In this document: positions 19,301 to 26,414 of the stretch, piece by piece
Layout: every line of letters starts with the position of its first letter
Numbering within the stretch: the stretch's first letter is position 1
NCBI GenBank assembly: GCA_023227825.1
Contig: JALOCJ010000002.1
Coordinates: 124,001 to 188,000, forward strand
Origin: Candidatus Cloacimonas sp.
GTDB lineage: Bacteria; Cloacimonadota; Cloacimonadia; Cloacimonadales; Cloacimonadaceae
Reading direction: 5' to 3'
Length of the DNA: 64,000 bases
The notes under the pieces: model-generated
What the model saw: only the letters and a program-made list of their open reading frames with translations
What the model was told of the DNA's origin: nothing
The model's database searches: none
Position numbers and translations under genes: made by a program

Positions 19301-22162
19301 CCATTCAGTATAATTTTCACCGTGCAGCTCCGGAAAAGCAGCAAATTGATCTATATGCTGGTTATAAGCAAGCAACTTGGTTTCATTAGCAGGATCGTTA
19401 AGAAATTCGTTTTGCAAGCGAATAGCTCTTTTTTCATAAGCATTTTTGATCACTGCCAGTTGATCTGAAATGTTGCTGTTGTTCTTATTTGCTTCGTACC
19501 AGGCAGAGTTTTTGCCATAGTTGGTAATAATATTCTGATACAAATCCTGAGCTAGCTGATCAAAATTCTGACCTTCACGCAGTTCATACTGAGCCGAGGC
19601 ATACAATTTTAAAATAGAATCTACCAAAGAAGGATTTTCTAATGCCAGAGGATTCATATCTATTTTTAACCAGATATAGTCAATTGCCTGGAGGGTAGAT
19701 AAGTTCAATTTATTTGCCGCCGCTTTATCTATAATATTGCTTACAATTTCAGGATTCTTGTAACTGGCAGCAATGTTTTGCAATTCTCCCACACCCTTGG
19801 CAGGCGAATAGAAATCGGTTCCATCTAAAGCAATTAGACAGAAGGCAATATTATCTATAGCATCATCACGATACTCATTAGCGATTATAGGATCGGAAAT
19901 CTGACCGCTCTCAACAGCATTCAGCAAGGTTAGAAAATCGTTCAAGGCTAGCTTAAAATCCTCTTCTTGAAAAGAATTTAAGCGTAACCACCCACGCTGA
20001 TAGATAGCATCGTATTTATATTTACTATTCGGGCTATTGATAATTTCATTAAAACAGTTGGTAGCCAAAGCGTAATAGCGCTGTGGTTGATCAGCATCGG
20101 TAGCTATATAATAATACAGAATTCCCAGACGGTATAGGGACTCGTCATAATAAGGAGAGGTCTTATAGTTATCTATAATCCGTTGATAAGAACTGATTGC
20201 CTCGGCAAAATCGGATTCCTTATATTTGCTGGCTTCATCAAGAGCAAGAGCAGTTCTATTTATTTCATAAAACCGGCTCTTATTGCTATCTATTTTCTGA
20301 TGACTGAGCTGACTGCTGATAAAACCGATATTATACAGTGCTGCATCTATATTTACATTATTAGGATCGAGCTGAACAACTTTTCTGTAACTTTCCAATG
20401 CTATGGTAGGGGTATCCAGATAAACAGCATATTGAAGTTCAGCCAGATTGTAATAAAGATCAGCATTACTGATAAGGTAAGTTCCGTTAGGTTGTGCAAC
20501 TGCACGGAAATTGGGATTGTTGTTAATAAAATTTTGAATTCGGATAATTAAATCGCTTTTTTCTGCCAAAATTTCAGCTTGCCGTTCAGTCAGTTGTTGT
20601 TCTGTCCATTTTCCTATTTGAGCAAGACGTGCTTGTTCTTTTATATGCAAGTTGCGGTAGTCCAATTGCAATTTAACGAATTCCACATTGGCAACTAAAT
20701 CCTGGGCATTTTTACGAATGGGCTCATTGCGCATACCGCTATCAGCAGTTGTAGCTATTTGAGCAGCAATACGGTTTTTAATCTTATTGCGTTGTTCTTC
20801 TGTAAAGATGTTTTTCGTTTCTTCCTGCATAAACTTTTCAATTTCAGCCAGCTGAATATCAATATCTTTCTTATCCTTATTTAAGGAATAATACTCTTCC
20901 AGCAGAGCATTGAAAATTTGTTCTTCAATATCACTGGTATGCTTACGAGTTTGCAGAAGGTCATTTTTACGAATCAACAAACTGGTTCTTTTCTCAGAAT
21001 AATCGGCTCTGGTGCTTTTCAATTGTTCCTGAATATCTGCTAATTTCGGATCAGCAATATCTTTATCCAGTTCAGCAATAAGATCATTATAAAGCAAAAT
21101 ATTTTTCTCTATATCATATAATCGTTTCAGTTCCATATCACTGTAATTGTGCCCCTGAACACTGGGATCATTGGTAAGAAAACGTTCATATTGCTTTTCC
21201 AGAATTTGATCCATTATCTCCAGCTGTTTTTGATAACTGATAGATAATTGTTTCACTTGCTGTAACAGCAAATTACCCCTTACAATTGTTTCCTCAGAGT
21301 GTAATTTCTGATCCAAATAATCCAGAATAACTATTTTTAGGGAATCCAGCATAACCATTTCTTCGGAATGCAGGTTAATTATGGGATCAAGATAAAAAAT
21401 TCCTTTCAATGAAATTAGCTCGTTATAATTATGTGTTAAATTTACTTTTATGTCATCTATTTCAGAAGCTATCTTCGCATATTCATCAAAACTGGGATTA
21501 GCATAATAGGGTTCTAAATTTAAAGTTTGCACTCTTGCCAGGATTGCTGTTTTTTCGGGAAGCAACCGATTCATTATTATATCCCGGTTTTGAATGTAAC
21601 TGTTTAGTGTGTTTAGAACACTTTCATATTCACCATCATCAGCAGATATATCAGCCCAAATGTATAAATAGGTAGGATAATATGTATCAATATTGAAATT
21701 TTCAAAAATGATAGCCCGTAAAAAGTCCTTAGCCGCCTGACGATTACCCGCTTCCAGATATTGAACCATCTGAGTGTATAAAGCCAGGTTTAGCATTTGC
21801 CTTGCATCATCATTCAATTGAGTGTTTAACAGGGATGTAAAATAACTGATAGCCCTTGTGTTTTCTCCCATACGAGCATAGAAATGACCCAGTAAATATA
21901 TAAAATCATTTTGATCCATACTGGAAAAAACATCTTTATATTTTGTTAATGCTTCTTCAGCCCGTGTCGGATCTTCTTTCACCAATTCAGGCAGTGCTTC
22001 AACTAAAAACATCTTAGCTAATTCTCTGATAAGCTGTTTTTCCTGGGCTATTTGTTCCTGGAGTTCCTCTTTCGTAACTGGAGATTTATCTTGTGCATAA
22101 ACTCCTGCCTGGATTGACAATGCAATAACAATTAGGAATATAATTTTAAGAATGTGTTTCAT
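16313..22162 (-). CDS. Giant secreted TPR/coiled-coil protein with C-terminal beta-sandwich domains
   Basis: About 1,949 residues from the ATG at 22162, which begins the signal peptide MKHILKIIFLIVIALSIQAG; a GTG 12 nt upstream is possible. The N-terminal 500 or so residues are helical with coiled-coil stretches. A long series of TPR-like helical pairs follows (for example ALESYRKVVQLDPNNVNIDA, YYDESLYRLGILYYYIA, AQAEAYYRKALPF). The last about 300 residues are beta-rich, with two sandwich modules, one of galactose-binding-domain look (VYLNGQELATN). Predicted periplasmic scaffold. By analogy with TPR proteins of the Myxococcus Glt complex it may link motor and outer membrane (inference). Confidence 0.8.
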   Translation of the reverse strand: MKHILKIIFLIVIALSIQAGVYAQDKSPVTKEELQEQIAQEKQLIRELAKMFLVEALPELVKEDPTRAEEALTKYKDVFSSMDQNDFIYLLGHFYARMGENTRAISYFTSLLNTQLNDDARQMLNLALYTQMVQYLEAGNRQAAKDFLRAIIFENFNIDTYYPTYLYIWADISADDGEYESVLNTLNSYIQNRDIIMNRLLPEKTAILARVQTLNLEPYYANPSFDEYAKIASEIDDIKVNLTHNYNELISLKGIFYLDPIINLHSEEMVMLDSLKIVILDYLDQKLHSEETIVRGNLLLQQVKQLSISYQKQLEIMDQILEKQYERFLTNDPSVQGHNYSDMELKRLYDIEKNILLYNDLIAELDKDIADPKLADIQEQLKSTRADYSEKRTSLLIRKNDLLQTRKHTSDIEEQIFNALLEEYYSLNKDKKDIDIQLAEIEKFMQEETKNIFTEEQRNKIKNRIAAQIATTADSGMRNEPIRKNAQDLVANVEFVKLQLDYRNLHIKEQARLAQIGKWTEQQLTERQAEILAEKSDLIIRIQNFINNNPNFRAVAQPNGTYLISNADLYYNLAELQYAVYLDTPTIALESYRKVVQLDPNNVNIDAALYNIGFISSQLSHQKIDSNKSRFYEINRTALALDEASKYKESDFAEAISSYQRIIDNYKTSPYYDESLYRLGILYYYIATDADQPQRYYALATNCFNEIINSPNSKYKYDAIYQRGWLRLNSFQEEDFKLALNDFLTLLNAVESGQISDPIIANEYRDDAIDNIAFCLIALDGTDFYSPAKGVGELQNIAASYKNPEIVSNIIDKAAANKLNLSTLQAIDYIWLKIDMNPLALENPSLVDSILKLYASAQYELREGQNFDQLAQDLYQNIITNYGKNSAWYEANKNNSNISDQLAVIKNAYEKRAIRLQNEFLNDPANETKLLAYNQHIDQFAAFPELHGENYTEWKAQADKTKLLLCNTLAERSNLPKHYLTAIRNLQEFNAKYPQDVDFFQNEGLIYTYSFNIYNLMKDLYGEGFQPESGLPANADELYALLQSNSQRFINVLRSDAYKNPEREAQAVNILLSLADIQYDRGKIPEAKALYLSALENEALIPERTKFAVYGKLALMAENENNYAQAEAYYRKALPFAATPAEREAITNNIRYQIQNSFVAAESSGNYSLAASERLRLAAEFDPKDTQRITGYKMGAQEAYIKAKEYQKAIDILLELAGTRTDVGEIYYYYFRAAEIAEADTAMNNPELAKSIRESFIAKYPSSNQAFNLRMAMIQEMEKDPARKNAAAEAYLALYEEARNKTINTGNITPDVLLFKAGINFREAGNKDKEMETYNRFITLYPNNENVIPFMQEIADYYLAKGDTLQFEQIAKEIYQKDKTKSDRYQWIATAKLSKLVYNFDNAYKNKNYTDAFKYRDEYKKLETAYKKEGLNFESKDFSSTKNYEYFAAVEKEYNELQKRISFLKNFDSQLTAIENGTLLKSSPASLIKVNASTTWKNHLIGGSYRRIPNFKASVKAEVAKVNKLLADAEKENIELENYRRLRALNLIGRIYEKGANVINTQVGVYVRTAIEAEGVRQQYADVLDAFIATLAADYSNDLFSLAYSTHLNIYNFYQMAGYTDYYTQQSYAKLQEWNLVPDYKIEEYPLGSGWNEKMDDTNVTLPAQSITSPKGVRLGFVQIPSNKELILNRTVNTKIQPEFALLHLVYPYDIKIRLNSTDLKPGVVPTDTLDTNKPVTSTRFAYLLPASAWAEGQNIIELTVPNDSPEQQSVYMTLQVFTDRKKLAASIPPETVMLYTDPTWRIITVNPETGTETASAATITSNFGIALESIEGLEGAYAKPIWFPEAAPVSSAILEVDFYLDTEFRDGLINFVAPELASVYLNGQELATNIALDYDPEPFRVYTSQITIDPAKVTTGKNTLRFVVTNNSNYRGFIATVKIIKAGKGDIR

Positions 22163-22206
22163 AATTCCGCTCACTTATATTCTCTTTATTTTCCCTATGA
22201 TGATAA

Positions 22207-22245
22207 GGTTCAGGATTCTTTCACTTAACAAAAGCATCCTGAACC
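22207..22245. repeat. Stem-loop between barrel and TPR genes
   Basis: Perfect 10-bp arms GGTTCAGGAT (22207-22216) and ATCCTGAACC (22236-22245) with a 19-nt loop. No T-run follows in the direction of transcription, so it is more likely an attenuator or RNA-processing/stability element than a full terminator. Confidence 0.5.
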
Positions 22246-22257
22246 CTTTACATCACT

Positions 22258-22290
22258 ATTTCGGGGAAACATGATTCCTCAACCTACACA
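22258..22290. repeat. Degenerate GGAGGA/TACACA hairpin repeat
   Basis: GGGGAAACATGATTCCTC followed by AACCTACACA resembles the 12689 family. It lies just downstream of the barrel gene stop. Confidence 0.35.
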
Positions 22291-22315
22291 CTTTAGATAA
22301 GTAGATTAAGATTAT

Positions 22316-23515
22316 TTATTGTTTTTGCTTCAATTCTTCTATCCATTTGCGCAGTTCTTCCATCGCCTGCTGAGCTTTCTGCCTTTCTTCCTTCAGCATC
22401 TGAAGCTCTTTAAGCAAATCTTGAACTTCAGGAGAAAGCTGTTCATAACCTGCAGTTCCATGTGTAACTAAACCCGGGGTCTGTAACTGGGTTCCAGGAC
22501 CGACTACAACTTCTCCTCCGGCAGGAGGTTTGGCTGCTGTTCCTGGAGGAGGAACAATAACAATTTCTCCAGTGGGGCTTACAGTAGTACCTGTTGGAGG
22601 AACAACGACACCTTTTTCAATAGGTGTTTCGCCAACCTCAACTATTTCTCCGCCAGCAGATGGCTTTTTTCCATAACCGGCATAAAGACCAAGATCCGGA
22701 CGACGTTTGGCTTCAGCATATTTATCAAACAAATAGGAAACCCCTAAAGCAACACGAATATTATCCTTGTAATCGCTATCCTTGAAGCGGTCTTCAATAG
22801 CATTGGCTCCCAGCTTAAAACCAAAGTTCTTATAGGAATATTTAACACCTATATTTAGGTCTTCACCGTCAAATTCGCCTTGCAAAGTTAAATCTTTTAC
22901 AGGTGACATCTCTACAGAGAAAAATGTTCCAGTAAAATAACGCGATCTTGCTGCTTGACCTACAAAGCGATTTGAGCCAATACCGGCATTGAACATCCAG
23001 GGTAATCCCCAAAAGACAACTTGTTTAGAAGCAACTGCATAAGGAGAATAGGGCTCATAAGAATCAGCTTCCGGATTATCAACAAAATCGTCATTTTCTT
23101 CCAAGTATTGAGATCCGTGTTTTTTTATAGGTGATAAAATATTATCCATTCCTACAGCGATTTGGGGAATACGCAAGGTCTCTTCAATAATTTTCACTTT
23201 GGCATTGAGTAAATAAACTAAACCATCCTGGGAGGTATAATCACCAAGAAACATACTTAATTCCACTCTGTCCAGAATTCCTACCCCAATTATTGTATAT
23301 GGGAAAAAACCTTCTGAGGCTTTTTCAGCTTCATCGGTAAGTGGTTTGGGGGCAGATATGTCCCGATAGTATCCAACCAACAAAAATTCTGCAGCTTTGT
23401 TTGGCAGGACATAAGCATCGGGGGTCCTTAACATACCCAGGGTTTGAAAAGGTGCTGCTTGAGCTATTCCCCAAACAGCGACCAGTGCGATAAAGGTCAA
23501 TAAAACTTTTTTCAT
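22316..23515 (-). CDS. YjbH-like outer-membrane barrel protein with C-terminal coiled coil
   Basis: 399 residues from the ATG at 23515 (GGAGGG upstream), starting a signal peptide (MKKVLLTFIALVAVWGIAQA). The body has alternating strands typical of a beta-barrel, with YjbH/GLPB-like features: LRTPDAYVLPNKAAEFLLVG near the start and VGILDRVELSMFLGDY, VGMDNIL later. A Pro/Gly/Val-rich linker (about 275-345) leads to a charged coiled coil (ELQMLKEERQKAQQAMEELR). It is the first gene of the motor operon and a candidate outer-membrane anchor. YjbH relation is moderate confidence. Confidence 0.65.
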   Translation of the reverse strand: MKKVLLTFIALVAVWGIAQAAPFQTLGMLRTPDAYVLPNKAAEFLLVGYYRDISAPKPLTDEAEKASEGFFPYTIIGVGILDRVELSMFLGDYTSQDGLVYLLNAKVKIIEETLRIPQIAVGMDNILSPIKKHGSQYLEENDDFVDNPEADSYEPYSPYAVASKQVVFWGLPWMFNAGIGSNRFVGQAARSRYFTGTFFSVEMSPVKDLTLQGEFDGEDLNIGVKYSYKNFGFKLGANAIEDRFKDSDYKDNIRVALGVSYLFDKYAEAKRRPDLGLYAGYGKKPSAGGEIVEVGETPIEKGVVVPPTGTTVSPTGEIVIVPPPGTAAKPPAGGEVVVGPGTQLQTPGLVTHGTAGYEQLSPEVQDLLKELQMLKEERQKAQQAMEELRKWIEELKQKQ

Positions 23516-23556
23516 GTTTCCCTCCACCTTTCGGTGTTATTTTCTTGTCAAGGTTC

Positions 23557-23585
23557 ATCATTCCTATTGACAATATAAATGTCAA
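23557..23585 (-). promoter_or_regulatory. Candidate promoter of the motor operon, with palindrome
   Basis: Minus-strand -35 TTGACA (23585-23580), 17-nt spacer, -10 AATGAT (23562-23557). The -35 is half of a perfect inverted repeat TTGACA-ATATAAA-TGTCAA (23567-23585), which could also be an operator between the divergent barrel and yraN genes. Confidence 0.45.
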
Positions 23586-23600
23586 GTTTTTTTTTGCACT

Positions 23601-23987
23601 ATGAAAAAATATTCACTTCAGGATTTTTCTCACATCGGTGAAGATCTTGCTGTTCGCTATCTTGTAAGTAAAGGTTACACTGTCATTTGTCGTAATTACA
23701 GAAAGAGATACGGCGAGATAGACATTATTGTGGAAAAAGATCAACACCTCGTTTTTTGTGAGGTTAAAACCCGCACTTCACACTCTATCAGCTGGGCTCT
23801 GGCTTCTATTGGTTTCTCAAAACAGAGAAAAATTTCCAGAACTGCACAATTATATATTAATGAAAATCCCAAGTTTGCCAAACACATTTTTCGTTTTGAT
23901 GTTTTACTCGTTTTTTACTGTCAAAACACCGATACTTTTGAGATTCAGCACTTGGAAAACGCTTTTGATCCAATTTTAGAGTATTAA
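23601..23987 (+). CDS. yraN: YraN/UPF0102-family nuclease-like protein
   Basis: 128 residues, standard YraN length. The signature order is G-E-x-x-A-x-x-Y-L near 13-21, RNYR (31-34), GEIDII (39-43) and FCEVKTR (52-58). Glu14, Asp41, Glu54 and Lys56 form a PD-(D/E)xK-like site as in Holliday-junction resolvases; the cellular role is not settled. It is the only clear plus-strand gene between 10 and 63 kb. Its TAA shares TTAA with the stop of the convergent GWxTD gene (4-nt overlap). Confidence 0.9.
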   Translation: MKKYSLQDFSHIGEDLAVRYLVSKGYTVICRNYRKRYGEIDIIVEKDQHLVFCEVKTRTSHSISWALASIGFSKQRKISRTAQLYINENPKFAKHIFRFDVLLVFYCQNTDTFEIQHLENAFDPILEY

Positions 23988-25321
23988 TTATCCAGTTTAG
24001 AAGTATCAAAATCGGCACCTACATAACGCATCCAGTCAGGATTTGATGCTTCCAGTTCATCATTTTCCACATAAATTAAACGGTAATTACCATTCATCTG
24101 AATATCAATGAACAAATAGACCGGTTTTTTTCCTGAAGCATATTTCCATATCTGATAATCCTTTCTCACAAAGTGGCTTTCGTCTGAACTGGTATCGCGT
24201 TGAATATCATCCGGAGCTCCGTTTCTGATATAAATACGTCCCATATCAGAAGTCCAGCCCTGTTTAAAATGACTAAAATTACGATTTGCATAATCAATTC
24301 GTTTCTGCACCAAATCCATAATGCTTTGAACGCTACGATTAGTAGAATAAGCCATATCTCTCCAGAACTGAGTAATATATTTTTTTTTTGTATCCTGATT
24401 CATTTTACTCCAATCAGAAGGCATTTTATTACCTAAAAATATGCGTATTAGTTCGTATTCTTCATCGGGATTGGCAAACAGACAAAATACTTCTTCTTGT
24501 TCTTCAATCACACAAAATTCTATATTGCGTTCTTCAATGCGTTCTGAACTCTGAAGGACAACAGTTCCGGTATAAAAGCCAGGATTAAGGTCTTTAAGGG
24601 GTATTTTTAAATTGATGCTTTCACTGCCCGGACCGGGTTGAAAATCAAAATATTCATCCCTAGCTATAAGCGAATCCTTTTCCAGAGAGAGGTTCAGAAG
24701 ACAGGTTTCCGGAGTGGAATTCCAGTTATATATTTCCAGATAGAGATAAATATAATCATTAAGAGATTTATTGAAGAGAATAGAGGGTTCAGAACGGTAA
24801 AGCACATTATTGCGTTTGAATTTAACTAAATATTGAGAAGTATCAGGTCTAACTTCACTGTTCAATTCTATATCGCTAAGTAAACTCTTGGGTGGAAGGG
24901 TCTCAATGTGAAATTCATAGAAACAGTTTTTCTGACTATTAATATCCAAAGCACTAAATTGAATTGTGTAAAATGGTTTATTTAGGTTGAAACTAAGTCG
25001 GTTAAGATATGATTTTTGGCGATTACTGGTATCGGCTTTATTTTTTACACCAATGATATCGTTTATCTCATGCTCCAAAAATATGCTGTCCGTTTCTGTA
25101 ATTTTCACCTTTACATTCAGTTCTGCGAAGTATCCGTTATTTTTAGCTAGGAAAGTCAAATTCTCATAAGGTATCTGGTAATCAAGTAAGAGAATTGTGT
25201 TCTTATTTTTATCCAGAAACCGGTTATAGCCAATGAACATATTTAATTTATCAGATCCTATCAGGGGATTGAAGCAAAAAAGGACTGCACCTAATATCAG
25301 AAATAATCTAATATTCTTCAT
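23984..25321 (-). CDS. Secreted GWxTD-domain protein 1
   Basis: 445 residues with a signal peptide (ending about FNPLIGSD), a beta-rich middle and a C-terminal GWxTD domain (GWTSDMGRIYIRNGAPDDI, then a VYLFIDIQ strand). The family is common in Bacteroidetes, Fibrobacteres and Cloacimonadota, but its function is undefined. It overlaps the upstream GWxTD gene by 14 nt, so the two are co-translated downstream of dnaE. Confidence 0.82.
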   Translation of the reverse strand: MKNIRLFLILGAVLFCFNPLIGSDKLNMFIGYNRFLDKNKNTILLLDYQIPYENLTFLAKNNGYFAELNVKVKITETDSIFLEHEINDIIGVKNKADTSNRQKSYLNRLSFNLNKPFYTIQFSALDINSQKNCFYEFHIETLPPKSLLSDIELNSEVRPDTSQYLVKFKRNNVLYRSEPSILFNKSLNDYIYLYLEIYNWNSTPETCLLNLSLEKDSLIARDEYFDFQPGPGSESINLKIPLKDLNPGFYTGTVVLQSSERIEERNIEFCVIEEQEEVFCLFANPDEEYELIRIFLGNKMPSDWSKMNQDTKKKYITQFWRDMAYSTNRSVQSIMDLVQKRIDYANRNFSHFKQGWTSDMGRIYIRNGAPDDIQRDTSSDESHFVRKDYQIWKYASGKKPVYLFIDIQMNGNYRLIYVENDELEASNPDWMRYVGADFDTSKLDN

Positions 25322-26414
25322 CCTTATTCCTTAAAGTATATTGTCCGTAACCCGTAATATCCGCGAAGATAAACTCCAGGTTTTTATCATAATAATACCA
25401 GATAATATAAGGATATTTGTCTAAAGCATAAACTTCCGAATAAATATCATCCGGTTCTCCATATTTGATATATATTCTACCCTGATCTGTTGTCCAGCCG
25501 GCGATTTTTTTATGCACGGTAAATTGTTCATCTGCGGTAAGCACTCTTTGATAGAATTTTTCACGCAATTCATTGCGTATTGTTCCCGGGCTGGGATCAT
25601 TTGTTTTCCAGAATGCTTCAATTGCTTCTGCCTGTTTTTCCTTAGGTAATTGTCTTAAATACTTCCATTCGTTTTGATTGGCAATATAGCGGATTTGCCT
25701 TATTTGATCCTCCAAAGAATAACGCAAGGAATAAGCATACCAGGGTGAAAAAAGGAAAGGTTCCATATTATAGTAGATGTTATTTTCATAAAATATCAAG
25801 TTCATCAGGTTTTGAGCATTCGTTTGCAGATAGGGAAGAAGGTCTAAAACTATTGGGCTTTGAAGATTTTTTACTGTTAAGACCTGATTATCTATTGTTA
25901 TTTTCAAGCTATCCAGGGGAATTGAATAGCTCTGATATAGTTTTACTTCATCAGCAATCAGTTCGGAAAGGGTATGGGGAAGATATTCCAGTCCTTCTCT
26001 TTTAGCAATAATCCAGCTGAGTCCAATTTCTGTGCTGGAAGAACCAATTGTGAACTGGCGAGAATAGTTTCGTTTATCTCCCATTGCTTTGTTTTTTATC
26101 TGTAAAATTATGTTATATGAGCCCTGAGGAAGTTCCTGTTGAAACCGCATGGGAAGTCCACAATCGCTAAGCCAATCACGCTTCGGAATAATTTGGCTTT
26201 TTTCCAGGGTTGCTACTTGCTTTTTTTTGGCATCACTAATCTGCAGAGAAACCTGGTAGAGTGCTGCATCGCTTCCTTTCTTGAAGTTGATTGAATTGTA
26301 GGGAAAAACAACCCACATCGCTACTTCGTTTGCATAGTGCTCATAGAAAAGTTCCTGTGCAGATAGAAGACAAAAAGGCAGCAGCAGAAGAAATAAGCTA
26401 ATTATTTTTCCCAT
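25308..26414 (-). CDS. Secreted GWxTD-domain protein 2
   Basis: 368 residues from the ATG at 26414, chosen because it begins a signal peptide (MGKIISLFLLLLPFCLLSAQ); the frame stays open to 26477 inside dnaE. The C-terminal GWxTD motif is intact (GWTTDQGRIYIKYGEPDDI), followed by IIWYYYDKNLEFIFADI. It overlaps the dnaE stop by 17 nt with no strong ribosome site, suggesting translational coupling. Predicted periplasmic or surface protein of unknown role; paralogue of the next gene. Confidence 0.8.
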   Translation of the reverse strand: MGKIISLFLLLLPFCLLSAQELFYEHYANEVAMWVVFPYNSINFKKGSDAALYQVSLQISDAKKKQVATLEKSQIIPKRDWLSDCGLPMRFQQELPQGSYNIILQIKNKAMGDKRNYSRQFTIGSSSTEIGLSWIIAKREGLEYLPHTLSELIADEVKLYQSYSIPLDSLKITIDNQVLTVKNLQSPIVLDLLPYLQTNAQNLMNLIFYENNIYYNMEPFLFSPWYAYSLRYSLEDQIRQIRYIANQNEWKYLRQLPKEKQAEAIEAFWKTNDPSPGTIRNELREKFYQRVLTADEQFTVHKKIAGWTTDQGRIYIKYGEPDDIYSEVYALDKYPYIIWYYYDKNLEFIFADITGYGQYTLRNKDEEY

